Below, piece after piece: positions 31,812-40,118 of a DNA stretch of 43,232 bases (positions are counted from its first letter, which is position 1; each line of letters starts with the position of its first letter). The DNA is taken from positions 1 to 43,232 of the IMG/VR virus record IMGVR_UViG_3300036851_000755, one strand, 5' to 3'. A program made the translations under genes and the position numbers. The notes under the pieces are model-generated. The model did not search any database, was not told the DNA's origin, and saw only the letters and a program-made list of their open reading frames with translations. The DNA is from a virus.

Positions 31812-32062
31812 CGCCTGGTCCTCATTCCGCAGTAATGACACGGGCTCTCTGGGTACGGGCAGCCGCAATGTCCGCATTCGTCTGCGGCGTGGCGCAAGGC
31901 CGGCGACGAGGCGGTCGCTGGCGGCGCGAACGAACCGCTGGCCACGCCGTTGATCGCGATCGTGACGAGGTCGCCCTTCTCGGCATCCTGCAATGCGATG
32001 CCGACGACCGAGCCCAGCGGGCCGGTGATCACGAGACCGGGGTGGACGCCGCGAAGGATCAT
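31808..32062 (-). CDS. Small zinc-ribbon protein
   Basis: An 84-residue protein. The N-terminal part is beta-like (GLVITGPLGSVVGIALQDAEKG) and the C-terminus holds a CGHCG-CPYPESPCHYCG cluster, a likely zinc ribbon. Four-base overlaps with both neighbours indicate cotranslation. It may bind nucleic acid or a partner protein in replication. Function not recognised. Confidence 0.6.
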   Translation of the reverse strand: MILRGVHPGLVITGPLGSVVGIALQDAEKGDLVTIAINGVASGSFAPPATASSPALRHAADECGHCGCPYPESPCHYCGMRTRR

Positions 32063-34017
32063 CGTCCAGTCTCGTACGCCGCGATCAGCCGCTCGGCGAG
32101 CTTGATGGCGCCCGGCTCTGCCTCTTCTCCGCCCTCGGCTTCGAGCACCCAGCGCAGGGCTTCCGCGGGCGAGTACCCGAACACGAAGCGCGCGCGAGCA
32201 TAGGAGGCGATTGACTGTCTGATGTCGGCCACCTCCTCGTGGAGGTGCTGCGGGAAGCCCGCCCGATTGCGCGCCGTCGCACGCGGGTAAGGCCCGTCCC
32301 AGTTATCCGCCGCGAGCACCCGCACCACATTGGCCCAGCCGCCCGGGTCGCAGCCCTCGGGCACGTCGGCGATCGCCTTGGCCACCGCGGCATCCCGAGC
32401 GACGAGCTGGCCCGCAGGCGTGGCGTCCCAGACCGACCGGAGCCACCGGCCGAGCACCACCGCGGCCGCGGCGCCTTGGGCGCTCTCGAAGCTGGAGGCC
32501 GCCTTCGCCGCCGCTGCGAGGATCTCGGCCGCCGATCGCGCCCACGGCTCGACCCTGCAGTCGCCCTTGTGGATCGCTGGCTCGCCGGGCTTGCCGCACG
32601 AGCAGCTAGTCGCGCCATCCTCGTAGACCGTGCAGAGAGCGCCAACATCTCCGAAGCCCACTCTCGCCCGGGCGTCGAACGCCCCCATCAACCGCTGAAC
32701 CTTGTCGTGGTCGATCTTCCCTGCGCGGACCATGTCCTGGATATGTGCCATTGCGCAGGTGTTTGAGCACCAGGAACTTCGGCTCTCTTTGGGCACCGGC
32801 TCCTTGCACCGCGGGCATTGATGCCACGCGAGGCGGCCGTTCTTGTGTGCGACCTCGGCCCCGTTCAGCTTCACGGCACAGGGCCGGCAGACCGTGAACC
32901 TCCGCGGGTTGTCGTCGGCGTTCTTGTTGGGCACGTCGATAGCGACCGGGGCGCGATCGGTGCCTGGCTCCATCGCGACGCCGCAGGCGGCGCACGGCAC
33001 CACGTCGAAGCCCACCGCTTCGAGGAACTCGACCTCCAAGTCGGAGGTGTCCTGCACGTCTGCATGCTGGCGGCGCGTCCAGCCCACCGCCAGCATGCAC
33101 GTCACCCCGGCTTGCTCGACGAGTTCGAACACGGCACTGCGCTCGCAAGCCTCCCACACCTCGTTCCGGTCGCGCGCCGACACGAGCCTCCTCCGCGGGC
33201 CATCGATGTACTCGCCCAGGTGCCTGCGCCGTCGCCTCGGCCGCTCGGTCACCAGGCAGGCATAGGCGCGGCCACCGACGCGCAGTGTTTGCAGGCGCGG
33301 ATCCGGCACAGGCGTACTGGGGAACGGTGTCTCGACGAAGGTCCGCCCGAGCAATGCTTTCGCGAACTGTTGGTCCACAAACCGAAGGGTCTCTTCGTAG
33401 ATGTTTGGTGCGAGCAGCGGCTTCTCGGCAGGCCACCTCGTGCCTGTCGCCAGGTCCTCGTGCTCAGCGTGCTGCCCAATGGCGAGGGTGCAAACCGTGT
33501 CCCGCATGCCCATGCCAGGAATGGGGTATGGCTTCGTCTCGTCACGCCTCCCGCAGCACAGCCGCTCCACGTCTCCCGGGCGGGCATGGCGCGCGTTGAG
33601 GCCAACGAACCGCTCGTCCTCGAGCAGCGGAGCATTCGCGCCACGTCCACAGACGGTCCGCTTGCCGCTCGGAACCGCGAACACCGTCCCTGGTGGCAGG
33701 TGGTCGCTCGACTTCCGCAAGTCCACCGCGAACCCGTCCCGCGTCCTCGCGAAGCCATACGCCCCGGCGTCGAACGGCACATCCGGCACGCCGTGCTGCT
33801 GGCAGCGCAACGGGATACCGAATCGCTCGCAGTCCTCACGGGCTGCGAATCCCGGGTGACATCCAAGAAAGTGGCCTGCACCTGGAGGAACGCCGAGCTG
33901 GCCATCGCACGCCGCGGCGCCCTCGCGCCCATCCGCCAGCCGGAAGACCATCCCAGCTTTCACGTTCTCCGGCTTCGAGAGGTCCACCGACTGCCCGTCT
34001 GCTCTCTTCGCGATCAT
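32059..34017 (-). CDS. Large cysteine-rich zinc-binding protein
   Basis: A 652-residue protein with many Cys/His clusters that suggest several zinc sites: CRQ-like CQQH near residue 73, VPCAACG and CRPCAV around 350-390, HQCPRCKEPVPK with SSWCSNTCAMAHI at about 400-430, and TSCSCGKPGEPAIHKGDC near 475. The pair 'CPRC...W CSNTC' resembles zinc fingers that recognise other proteins or nucleic acid ends. The N-terminal half includes short beta repeats (GMVFRLADGREG, GTVFAVPSGKR). I know no matching family. It lies between the DnaB neighbourhood and small zinc proteins and may take part in DNA metabolism. Confidence 0.65.
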   Translation of the reverse strand: MIAKRADGQSVDLSKPENVKAGMVFRLADGREGAAACDGQLGVPPGAGHFLGCHPGFAAREDCERFGIPLRCQQHGVPDVPFDAGAYGFARTRDGFAVDLRKSSDHLPPGTVFAVPSGKRTVCGRGANAPLLEDERFVGLNARHARPGDVERLCCGRRDETKPYPIPGMGMRDTVCTLAIGQHAEHEDLATGTRWPAEKPLLAPNIYEETLRFVDQQFAKALLGRTFVETPFPSTPVPDPRLQTLRVGGRAYACLVTERPRRRRRHLGEYIDGPRRRLVSARDRNEVWEACERSAVFELVEQAGVTCMLAVGWTRRQHADVQDTSDLEVEFLEAVGFDVVPCAACGVAMEPGTDRAPVAIDVPNKNADDNPRRFTVCRPCAVKLNGAEVAHKNGRLAWHQCPRCKEPVPKESRSSWCSNTCAMAHIQDMVRAGKIDHDKVQRLMGAFDARARVGFGDVGALCTVYEDGATSCSCGKPGEPAIHKGDCRVEPWARSAAEILAAAAKAASSFESAQGAAAAVVLGRWLRSVWDATPAGQLVARDAAVAKAIADVPEGCDPGGWANVVRVLAADNWDGPYPRATARNRAGFPQHLHEEVADIRQSIASYARARFVFGYSPAEALRWVLEAEGGEEAEPGAIKLAERLIAAYETGR

Positions 34018-34526
34018 TGGCTATCTCCCGGTGATACGTTGCTTTTCGCGGTCGTGCCAGCCTGTTTCAGCGTCCACAGCGCGCGGACGTGATCGGCCCA
34101 TGGCACCTCAATGTCCTCGCCCGGCACGCCGCAGGTGTCGCAATACGCCGGCGTGAAATCGTCTTCCCAGTACGGCACGAGCGTCGCGGGGCGGCCGCAG
34201 CCGTGCACGCACATCGCCGGCCGGAACCAGAGCTCTCCTCGCGCGGCCGCGAGGTAGATCGCGCAGAGCGCCCGGGCCCGCGGGTCCAAACGGCCCGTCT
34301 GCGCCCAGAGCAGAAACTCCTCCCGCGATGCCACGAGGGCGAGGTCGCCGCGCGTCGGGTGGGAGTCGTCCAGCGCCGGCGGGTCGATCGCATCGAGCCA
34401 GGAGGCCGCCTCCCGCCGGGTCATGCGGAAGCCGCGCAGGTCGAGCGGGCGCGGAGCCGGTGAGTGTCGCGCCGGGGCCAAGAAGGCCAGCAACCGGTCG
34501 ACCATGCTGCCGATGCGGCCGCTCAT
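34014..34526 (-). CDS. Zinc-finger hypothetical protein
   Basis: A 170-residue protein starting at ATG 34526, overlapping the upstream stop by 4 bp. It has a helical N-terminal half (MTRREAASWLDAIDPP, RARALCAIYLAAARG) and a Cys pair set, CVHGCG with CDTCGVPGED, likely to bind one zinc ion. The next gene begins at 34017 with another ATGA overlap. It is one of several zinc-ribbon proteins in this part of the operon; function unknown. Confidence 0.6.
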   Translation of the reverse strand: MSGRIGSMVDRLLAFLAPARHSPAPRPLDLRGFRMTRREAASWLDAIDPPALDDSHPTRGDLALVASREEFLLWAQTGRLDPRARALCAIYLAAARGELWFRPAMCVHGCGRPATLVPYWEDDFTPAYCDTCGVPGEDIEVPWADHVRALWTLKQAGTTAKSNVSPGDSQ

Positions 34527-35455
34527 CGAAACCCTCTGGGCGGGAGCCAATCGCTCGGCGGAGTGCTCGGGCTCTGAATGGAGATCTTGGCGGTCTTCGG
34601 GAGCACCACCGGTTCAGGCCCGAGCTGGTCGAGCGCTTCCCGCGCCGCCTGCTCCGCGACCTCGACGTTGACGGGCATCAGCACCGCCACCACCTGGCCG
34701 CGCTCCGCGAACACCGGCTCGAGCGGCCCCCTGCCCCGCCACGAGACGGCGCCGACGAGCTCCGTCACCAGCGTCGCGACGTGGCCCGGCACCACCGCCC
34801 GGCCGACGGCGACAAAGCCTTTCCAGCGGGCGCCCAGCCCAGCCTCAGCGGGGCCGGCCTGGACCGGCCGAGCCTCCAGGCTGCCGGTCAGGAGACCCGC
34901 GATGTGCTTCTCCGCCAACCGGTGCCGGGCGAGCTCGGTGGGCAGCGCCGACGCCGGGCTGACCTGCAGCTCCATCCGCTCCAGCGCCGTCTCGGCCTCC
35001 GCCGCCGACCCGATGTCGAGCAGGCTCCGCCCGTCGGTCGCCCACGCGCGCCCGGCGCAGACGCCCACCCTGAAGCGCGGGTACGGCATGAGCCCGCCGG
35101 GCGTCGGCCGCACCGCGAAGCCAGCACGCATCGCCGCGGCGCGCATCCGCTCCGGCAGCCAGCGCCAGGCTGGGTCCGCTACGTCGCGCAGGACAGCGTG
35201 GTAGAGCCCGTGTGGGTACTCCGGGTCATCGGGGTAGCCCTCGTCGAAGCACTCGGTGAGCCAGACCTGATGCTCCGGGCAGGCAAACCGCGGCGTCGGA
35301 GCCTTCTTCGGGTCGAAGGCCTCGCCCGGCGCCGGCTCCCACGGCTCGACGAGCACGCAGAGCAGCGACTCGTTGCAGTCGGTGACGCTGCAGCGGCCGG
35401 GCTTCGTGGACAGGCGGTCAATGGCCGCGCGGTGCTCCGGGGTGATGGTTGTCAT
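34523..35455 (-). CDS. Hypothetical protein downstream of DnaB
   Basis: A 310-residue protein starting at ATG 35455 (overlap of 4 bp with the helicase gene). The N-terminus contains possible metal ligands (RCSVTDCNESLLC, FACPEHQVWLTECF), and the middle is Gly/Ala/Pro-rich with an LPTELARHRLAEKHIAGLL helix. The C-terminal portion has alternating helix and strand (RGQVVAVLMPVNVEVAEQAA). It could be a helicase or single-strand DNA accessory protein by position. No family recognised. Confidence 0.6.
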   Translation of the reverse strand: MTTITPEHRAAIDRLSTKPGRCSVTDCNESLLCVLVEPWEPAPGEAFDPKKAPTPRFACPEHQVWLTECFDEGYPDDPEYPHGLYHAVLRDVADPAWRWLPERMRAAAMRAGFAVRPTPGGLMPYPRFRVGVCAGRAWATDGRSLLDIGSAAEAETALERMELQVSPASALPTELARHRLAEKHIAGLLTGSLEARPVQAGPAEAGLGARWKGFVAVGRAVVPGHVATLVTELVGAVSWRGRGPLEPVFAERGQVVAVLMPVNVEVAEQAAREALDQLGPEPVVLPKTAKISIQSPSTPPSDWLPPRGFR

Positions 35456-36885
35456 TCGTCCTGATTCTCCTCGGGGTAGTCGCCCGGCTCGAGGTTGTCG
35501 AAGCGCGTGCACGACGCGGAGAAGCGCACCAGCACCTTCCCCGTTGGGCCGTTCCGCTGCTTCGCAATGATCGCCTCAGCGAGACCTCGCATGGTGGTCG
35601 TATCGGGGTAATAGTGTTCGTCGCGGTAGAGAAGAATTATCGTGTCCGCGTCCTGCTCGATCTGCCCAGATGAGCGCAGGTCGCTCATCTGGGGGCGCTT
35701 GTCTTTCCCCCGATTTTCAACGCTGCGATTGAGCTGCGAGAGCGCCATTGTGGGCATGTTCAGCTCCTTTGCGAGCACCTTCAGCGCTTTAGAGTTCTCG
35801 GTCACGACGTCATATTCTTTCGCCCCGTCGCGCCCTTTCAGGAGCTGCAAGTAGTCGAGAATGATGAGCCCGACGCGCCGTGCTGGCTGTGTCTCCGTGG
35901 CCTCCCGATCATAGTCGGATTGAACGGCCCGGATCTTCGCGCGCAGCTCGGACAAGCCAAGCGCGGGCGTGTCGTCGATCCAGATCGGGAGCGCGGAGAG
36001 GTACGAGGCCGCTTCGGTGAGCTTGCGCCAGTCGTCGGCATGCAATTGCCCTTGCCGGATCCTGCCGAGGTCCACCCGCGCCTCGGAGCAGATCATCTTG
36101 ATCGCCAGCTGCTCCCGCGGCATCTCGAGCGAGAATATGCAGACCCCGGCGCCGTGCACGATCACCTCGCGCCCGCCGATCTGCTCCGTTCGCGGGCACG
36201 CCACGTTGACCCCCACGTTCAGCGCATAGCTCGTCTTCCCCATGCCCGACCGACCCGCCACGACAATCAGATCGCCGTCGTGCATGCCCCCGGTTTTTGC
36301 GTCAATCCGAGTCATTCCTGACGGAGTCCCGAGCATCCGCTTGCCGCTCTCGGCATTCGCTGTGATCTTCTCGAACACGCGCTTCAGGACGGGGGCCAGC
36401 GGCTCTGCGCGCTGACCCGTCGCGCCGGCGCTAGCGAGCGTGCGAGCGGACTCGGCGTAGGCTGATACGAACTCCTGGACCTCGCCCACGTCGCCGTAAC
36501 CCTCGGCGGCGACGCGCTGGCACGTCGCGATGAGCTGGCGGAGGCGCCACTTCTCGTGGACGACCTTGGCGTGAGCGCCGACGTGACCGACCGCCGGTGT
36601 CGCGTCCGCGAGGTGTGCAAGGTACGCGGTGCCGCCCATCTTCTGGAGCCACTCGCGGTCGCGCAGCCACGACGCGACCGACACCATGTCGATGGGCGTC
36701 ATCGCGATGGCGAGCTGCTGCGCGGCCTGGAAGATGCGCGCGTTCGCCTCGCTGTAGAAATGCTCCGGCTTGAGGATCTCGAGCACGCGATCGAGCGCGT
36801 CGCGATCGAGCAGGACAGCCGACAGGACGGCGGCCTCGGCGTCGAGGTCGTGCGGCGGCACACGGCCGGCGACATTTCGCATCAT
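35452..36885 (-). CDS. dnaB: Replicative DNA helicase (DnaB family)
   Basis: A 477-residue hexameric 5'-3' helicase. ATG 36885 overlaps the loader stop by 4 bp. The N-terminal domain (residues 1-125) has the typical PPHDLDAEAAVLSAVLLD opening and DMVSVASWLRDR. After a linker comes the RecA-like domain: GRSGMGKTS (211-219, Walker A), GLIILDYLQLL (Walker B), and ALSQLNRSVENRGKDKRPQMSDLRSSG-type motif H4 region with an arginine finger. It would be loaded at the phage origin by the DnaC-like protein encoded just upstream. Length is close to that of bacterial DnaB. Confidence 0.92.
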   Translation of the reverse strand: MMRNVAGRVPPHDLDAEAAVLSAVLLDRDALDRVLEILKPEHFYSEANARIFQAAQQLAIAMTPIDMVSVASWLRDREWLQKMGGTAYLAHLADATPAVGHVGAHAKVVHEKWRLRQLIATCQRVAAEGYGDVGEVQEFVSAYAESARTLASAGATGQRAEPLAPVLKRVFEKITANAESGKRMLGTPSGMTRIDAKTGGMHDGDLIVVAGRSGMGKTSYALNVGVNVACPRTEQIGGREVIVHGAGVCIFSLEMPREQLAIKMICSEARVDLGRIRQGQLHADDWRKLTEAASYLSALPIWIDDTPALGLSELRAKIRAVQSDYDREATETQPARRVGLIILDYLQLLKGRDGAKEYDVVTENSKALKVLAKELNMPTMALSQLNRSVENRGKDKRPQMSDLRSSGQIEQDADTIILLYRDEHYYPDTTTMRGLAEAIIAKQRNGPTGKVLVRFSASCTRFDNLEPGDYPEENQDE

Positions 36886-37637
36886 GACTTCCTCCGGACG
36901 GGGATAACAACGGCGCATCCGCGGGGTGGCGGTCCTGATTCAAAGTGCTCGGCGAGACGTCGCACGATGGCAGGCGCATATGCCCGAGTGATGTCCATGG
37001 GCCGCTCTGGCGCCGCAACAGGCAGCTCCGTCGTCGCAATGGTGAGCCTGCCGGCGGCGGCATGCCGGAGATCGAGCAGGCGCGAAACTTCGTAGGCCTC
37101 ATCCACGCGCATCTCCCGCTCCTTGCCGAGATCGTCCAGCACCAGGACGTCGGCGTCGAACGCCTGCTCGATGAGCGGCGGCTCCCCGTCACCGAGCCCG
37201 TGACGCTTCCGTGCGAGCGCCACATCGCGCACGTCGAGCCACACCACGGGAACGGGGCCGCGCTCCCGCAGGCGTCGAACGACGGCGGCGGCAAGGGTGC
37301 TTTTACCGGCCCCCGTTGGGCCAGTCAGGAGCAAGGTCAGGCAGGGCGGCGGCGCGCTGGCGAACGCCTCCGCGCGGCGGCGCGCCTCGGGGTCAGGGCA
37401 CCACGCGGCCAGCTCTGGCGTCCCGAAGCGGGCGAGGATGTGCCGCGCGGGCACGAGGCGGGCGAGCATGACCTCCCGCTCAGCGGCATCGTGGTGCGCC
37501 AGGCAGGCCACGCAAAGCCCGAGGGGGGCGTGACGAGGAACAGGCGCCTGGCAACCGCCACGGCAAGGGCGCGCAGCCAAGGCCGGCGGCTCATCGAAAG
37601 CGATCGGCCGTCCGACGTGCGAAATATCTATTGCCAC
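36882..37637 (-). CDS. dnaC: Helicase loader, DnaC/IstB-type AAA+ ATPase
   Basis: A 251-residue protein starting at GTG 37637 (GAGGAA 2 bp upstream). Residues 25-45 carry a CxxxC...CxxC zinc site (C25, C29, C42, C45). GPTGAGKS at 106-113 is Walker A and VLVLDDLG at 164-171 is Walker B, followed by a sensor-like TIATTELP. This is the DnaC pattern in which an N-terminal zinc domain contacts DnaB and the ATPase opens the ring. It sits between the initiator and helicase genes as in lambda-type and P2-type replication modules. Confidence 0.85.
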   Translation of the reverse strand: MAIDISHVGRPIAFDEPPALAARPCRGGCQAPVPRHAPLGLCVACLAHHDAAEREVMLARLVPARHILARFGTPELAAWCPDPEARRRAEAFASAPPPCLTLLLTGPTGAGKSTLAAAVVRRLRERGPVPVVWLDVRDVALARKRHGLGDGEPPLIEQAFDADVLVLDDLGKEREMRVDEAYEVSRLLDLRHAAAGRLTIATTELPVAAPERPMDITRAYAPAIVRRLAEHFESGPPPRGCAVVIPVRRKS

Positions 37638-38554
37638 GGTTCCTCCGATTCGCCGGTGGCGATGTTCAGGCCCTTGAGGTCAGACGCTGGATGAGTCGTC
37701 GTCGCCGACCTTCGCGTCGCGCCGGTCCACCCTTGCGCTTCGCGCCGTTTGGCGACCCGAAGCCAGTTGTGAAACGCCGGATCCCAGTGCACGCACATCC
37801 GCTCAGAGGATTTCGCGTTGTCCCGAAACTGCGCACCTTCGAAGCGTACCCTCTCGTCGTCGAAGCCGAGCTCGCGCCCGAGAGCGAAGGCCTCTCGTTT
37901 CGGCGTCCAAGTCTCTGGTATGAGTCTCTTCACGCCCCGCTTCGCCTTCGGCTCGGGCACCGGCTCCGGAAGAAGCCCGAGCTGTCCATGCCGTTCGCCC
38001 TCGCGCGCGGGCGCGGTTACCGGATCCCCGATCTTGGAAAGACCTGTAAGAGAAGAATCATGAAAAGAAATACCGGAGGGAGATCTCTCTCGCGCGCACA
38101 CGGGGGAGACGGCAATTGCTTCGGCGTTTGCTTGAGCAATTGGTGAAGCAATTGCTTCGGCGTTTGCTTGGTCCGGGGGTAGGTCGGGCGGTGGCTCGAC
38201 GGCTTCGGTGAGCGCCTCTCGGCGCGCGTCCGCGCTCTTCTTCCCACCGAGCCGCCCGGCGGCGGAACGCTTCGCGCTCTTCGCGCGCACTTCCTCCGCT
38301 GAAGGGTTCCAGTCCAGGTAGTCGTGGATCTTATATCCGTCCGGCAGTTCCTCTACCAATTGCGCTGCAATGGCTCTCTCCCATACCCGACGCGGGGCGA
38401 TCTTGTGCGCGGTGGCGCGGGGGATCATTCCGTCCGTCAGGTTGCCGGCGGACCACGCTCCCGCGCGCGTCCAGGCGCCGAACGCTTCATTGCCTGCCAT
38501 CTCGACCTTCTTGTCGAACGCCGCGCCGGGATCGATGCGAAACCAGGAGCGCAC
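37628..38554 (-). CDS. Phage replication initiator / primosomal protein (O-like)
   Basis: A 308-residue protein starting at GTG 38554, overlapping the upstream stop by one base. Residues 1-95 match the common phage replisome-organiser N-domain: MRSWFRIDPGAAFDKKVEMA, then AWTRAGAWSAGNLTDGMIP and KIHDYLDWNPSAEEVRAKSA. A low-complexity linker (110-190) includes the double repeat QANAEAIA. The C-terminal part (210-308, RLIPETWTPKREAFALGREL) resembles DnaT/DnaD-like partner regions. It would open the origin and recruit the DnaC-DnaB complex encoded downstream. The linker DNA contains candidate origin repeats. Confidence 0.75.
   Translation of the reverse strand: MRSWFRIDPGAAFDKKVEMAGNEAFGAWTRAGAWSAGNLTDGMIPRATAHKIAPRRVWERAIAAQLVEELPDGYKIHDYLDWNPSAEEVRAKSAKRSAAGRLGGKKSADARREALTEAVEPPPDLPPDQANAEAIASPIAQANAEAIAVSPVCARERSPSGISFHDSSLTGLSKIGDPVTAPAREGERHGQLGLLPEPVPEPKAKRGVKRLIPETWTPKREAFALGRELGFDDERVRFEGAQFRDNAKSSERMCVHWDPAFHNWLRVAKRREAQGWTGATRRSATTTHPASDLKGLNIATGESEEPWQ
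38112..38170. repeat. Iteron-like repeats, candidate replication origin
   Basis: A 23-bp direct repeat beginning GCAATTGCTTCGG occurs exactly at 38112-38134 and 38148-38170, with a partial GCAATTG copy at 38136. The three CAATTG cores are 24 and 12 bp apart. Just left (38033-38084) is an A-rich, purine-biased stretch, the most A+T-rich patch of this gene. The layout (iterons beside an A-rich melting region within the initiator gene) mirrors lambda ori in gene O. Confidence 0.5.
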
Positions 38555-39078
38555 TATCGCCTCCTCCGCTGCACGATTCCGCCTGTCTCTTCACTTCTCA
38601 GCGTCGCGAGGAGGGCCTTGGCGCCGTCCACAAGCGCGGCCCGCTGCTCCTCCGTCAAATCTGGCAGACCTCTTGGCGTTGGACTCGGCCGCATCTGCAA
38701 TTGCGGACCGCCCTTCAAGCGCCTGTTGATCTCTCTGAGCGCCGCAGTCGCGGATTGACCACTCGTTAGGAACGACTGCTGCGCGGTGTAGCGGAGCGGC
38801 GTCCACCCCGCTGCCACGATGGCGTTCTGTTGGGCATGGTCGCGCTCGAGGTCGGCGTTGCTGCTATGGTGATCGAACCCATCAGACTCGATTGCGACAC
38901 GAGCTTCGAGTACGGCAATATCGACGCGGTGTCCGGCGACCTCGTACTGCGCGCGAGGACGCCACCCCTTCCGCCATCCCCAGATGCCACACAGCAGCAT
39001 GGCCTCGCCCGGCGTTTCCGTCTTCCGGACCTCGCGGGCCAACGAGTCGAGATCGGTCCAATCGGGTTCCTCAGTCAT
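38554..39078 (-). CDS. DUF559 family nuclease-like protein (Vsr-like)
   Basis: A 174-residue protein with start ATG 39078 (8-bp overlap with the upstream gene). Residues 28-100 match DUF559: a WGWRKGWRPRAQYEVAG lead, VDIAV (D53), ARVAIESDGFDHH (E64, D66), then LERDHAQQNAIVAAGWTPLRYT. This is the restriction-endonuclease-like fold shared with Vsr mismatch nucleases. Catalytic residues appear present. It could act in repair, packaging or host DNA degradation. The gene precedes the initiator gene. Confidence 0.8.
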   Translation of the reverse strand: MTEEPDWTDLDSLAREVRKTETPGEAMLLCGIWGWRKGWRPRAQYEVAGHRVDIAVLEARVAIESDGFDHHSSNADLERDHAQQNAIVAAGWTPLRYTAQQSFLTSGQSATAALREINRRLKGGPQLQMRPSPTPRGLPDLTEEQRAALVDGAKALLATLRSEETGGIVQRRRR

Positions 39079-39274
39079 CCTCGCCTCCCGCGCCGCCCGC
39101 GGCGCGGCGCTTGCTCGGCGGGTCTTCCCGCGGCTCATCATCGAAGCTCGGCTCTGGCGTTGGAGGCGGCCGCAGCGGCGCGCGCCAGGTCCTCACCAGC
39201 TCCACCGCCTCCCGACGGCTCTTGGTGACCTGGAGGGCGATGGCGAGGCCGTGCATGTCTCTGGTCCAGGTCAT
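39071..39274 (-). CDS. Small hypothetical protein
   Basis: A 67-residue protein overlapping both neighbours (4 bp and 8 bp). The first half is helical (HGLAIALQVTKSRREAVELVRTW) and the second half is an acidic, Pro-rich tail likely to be unstructured. The conserved style of overlap indicates a real gene in the early operon. No function can be assigned. Confidence 0.5.
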   Translation of the reverse strand: MTWTRDMHGLAIALQVTKSRREAVELVRTWRAPLRPPPTPEPSFDDEPREDPPSKRRAAGGAGGEDD

Positions 39275-39567
39275 CGCGCCGCCCCCGATGGTGGAGGCCC
39301 GGACACTTCATTGAATAGCTCGCCGCAGAACGGACAGAACGCGATGAGAAAGCAGGAACGCCCACCATCACGAATGGGCATCCCGATACGGCCGTCGGAC
39401 AGGGACACGATGACCGCGTCGGAGCAGTCGAACGGGTCTGGATGCTGGCTGCACGGCGCGAGCACGCGAGCGAGGGCCTCGCAGCACGGCGGGCGGTGTT
39501 CAGGTTGCGGAGCAGCGTCGGGCGCCATATCCTGGCCCGCAGCCGCCGGGGGCTTGTCGAGGCTCAT
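39271..39567 (-). CDS. Small zinc-ribbon-like protein
   Basis: A 98-residue protein starting at ATG 39567, overlapping the upstream stop by 4 bp; longer in-frame starts add only shadow sequence. It contains PPCCEALARVLAPC, DCSD and FCPFCGELFNE, so one or two zinc sites are likely. A short strand SLSDGRIGMPIRDGG separates them. The FCPFCG motif resembles small phage zinc-ribbon proteins. Function unknown. Confidence 0.55.
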   Translation of the reverse strand: MSLDKPPAAAGQDMAPDAAPQPEHRPPCCEALARVLAPCSQHPDPFDCSDAVIVSLSDGRIGMPIRDGGRSCFLIAFCPFCGELFNEVSGPPPSGAAR

Positions 39568-40118
39568 ATCCTCGTCCTTTCGGCGGTGAGAGGCGTCGCG
39601 GCCCGGCAAGGCAGCGGCGTCTCGCCATGGACGCTATCACGTTCCGGCTGTTCAGGTCGACCAGATCGTTGATCCGCGTCGCCAATCCTGACACGCGCGC
39701 GCGCGATCGGCGGGAGCCATCCGAGATCGGCGAGCGCCTCATCGGCGCCGGCCTCAGCCCCCTGCCGCGAGCCGCGAAGACCTGGCTTGTCTATCCGACC
39801 GCTGGCGGCGTCGCGGAGCTCCCAGGAGTGCCAGCCGTCGCCGAGGTCGCGAATCAGGGCGCGGACGCGGCGGTGCTGATCGAGGCGGATCGCGACGACG
39901 CGGCCGGCGACGATGCCAGGCGGGATCGGGATCCACGAGGAGAGAATCGGAGTCGTCGGCTCCGGAGCGATCGGGCGCGGCGCGGGAGCGACCGCCAGGC
40001 GCTCACGTCGCGCGGCGCGGTAGACCTCGGGATACGGCATGCCGAGCGCATCGGCGGCAGCCTGGTAGGTGGTGGCGGCGCGGACAGCGGCGCCGAGCGC
40101 GACGAGGTCCTGGGTCAC
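39564..40118 (-). CDS. Hypothetical protein with N-terminal HTH-like segment
   Basis: A 184-residue protein starting at GTG 40118 (GTGA overlap with the upstream nuclease gene). The N-terminus (VRAATTYQAAADALGMPYPEVYRAARRER) looks like a helix-turn-helix of the kind used in small phage DNA-binding proteins. The middle is a short beta domain (VVAIRLDQHRRVRALIRDLG). The C-terminus (residues 145-184) is Arg/Glu-rich. It may be a regulator of the early operon. Family not recognised. Confidence 0.55.
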   Translation of the reverse strand: MTQDLVALGAAVRAATTYQAAADALGMPYPEVYRAARRERLAVAPAPRPIAPEPTTPILSSWIPIPPGIVAGRVVAIRLDQHRRVRALIRDLGDGWHSWELRDAASGRIDKPGLRGSRQGAEAGADEALADLGWLPPIARARVRIGDADQRSGRPEQPERDSVHGETPLPCRAATPLTAERTRI

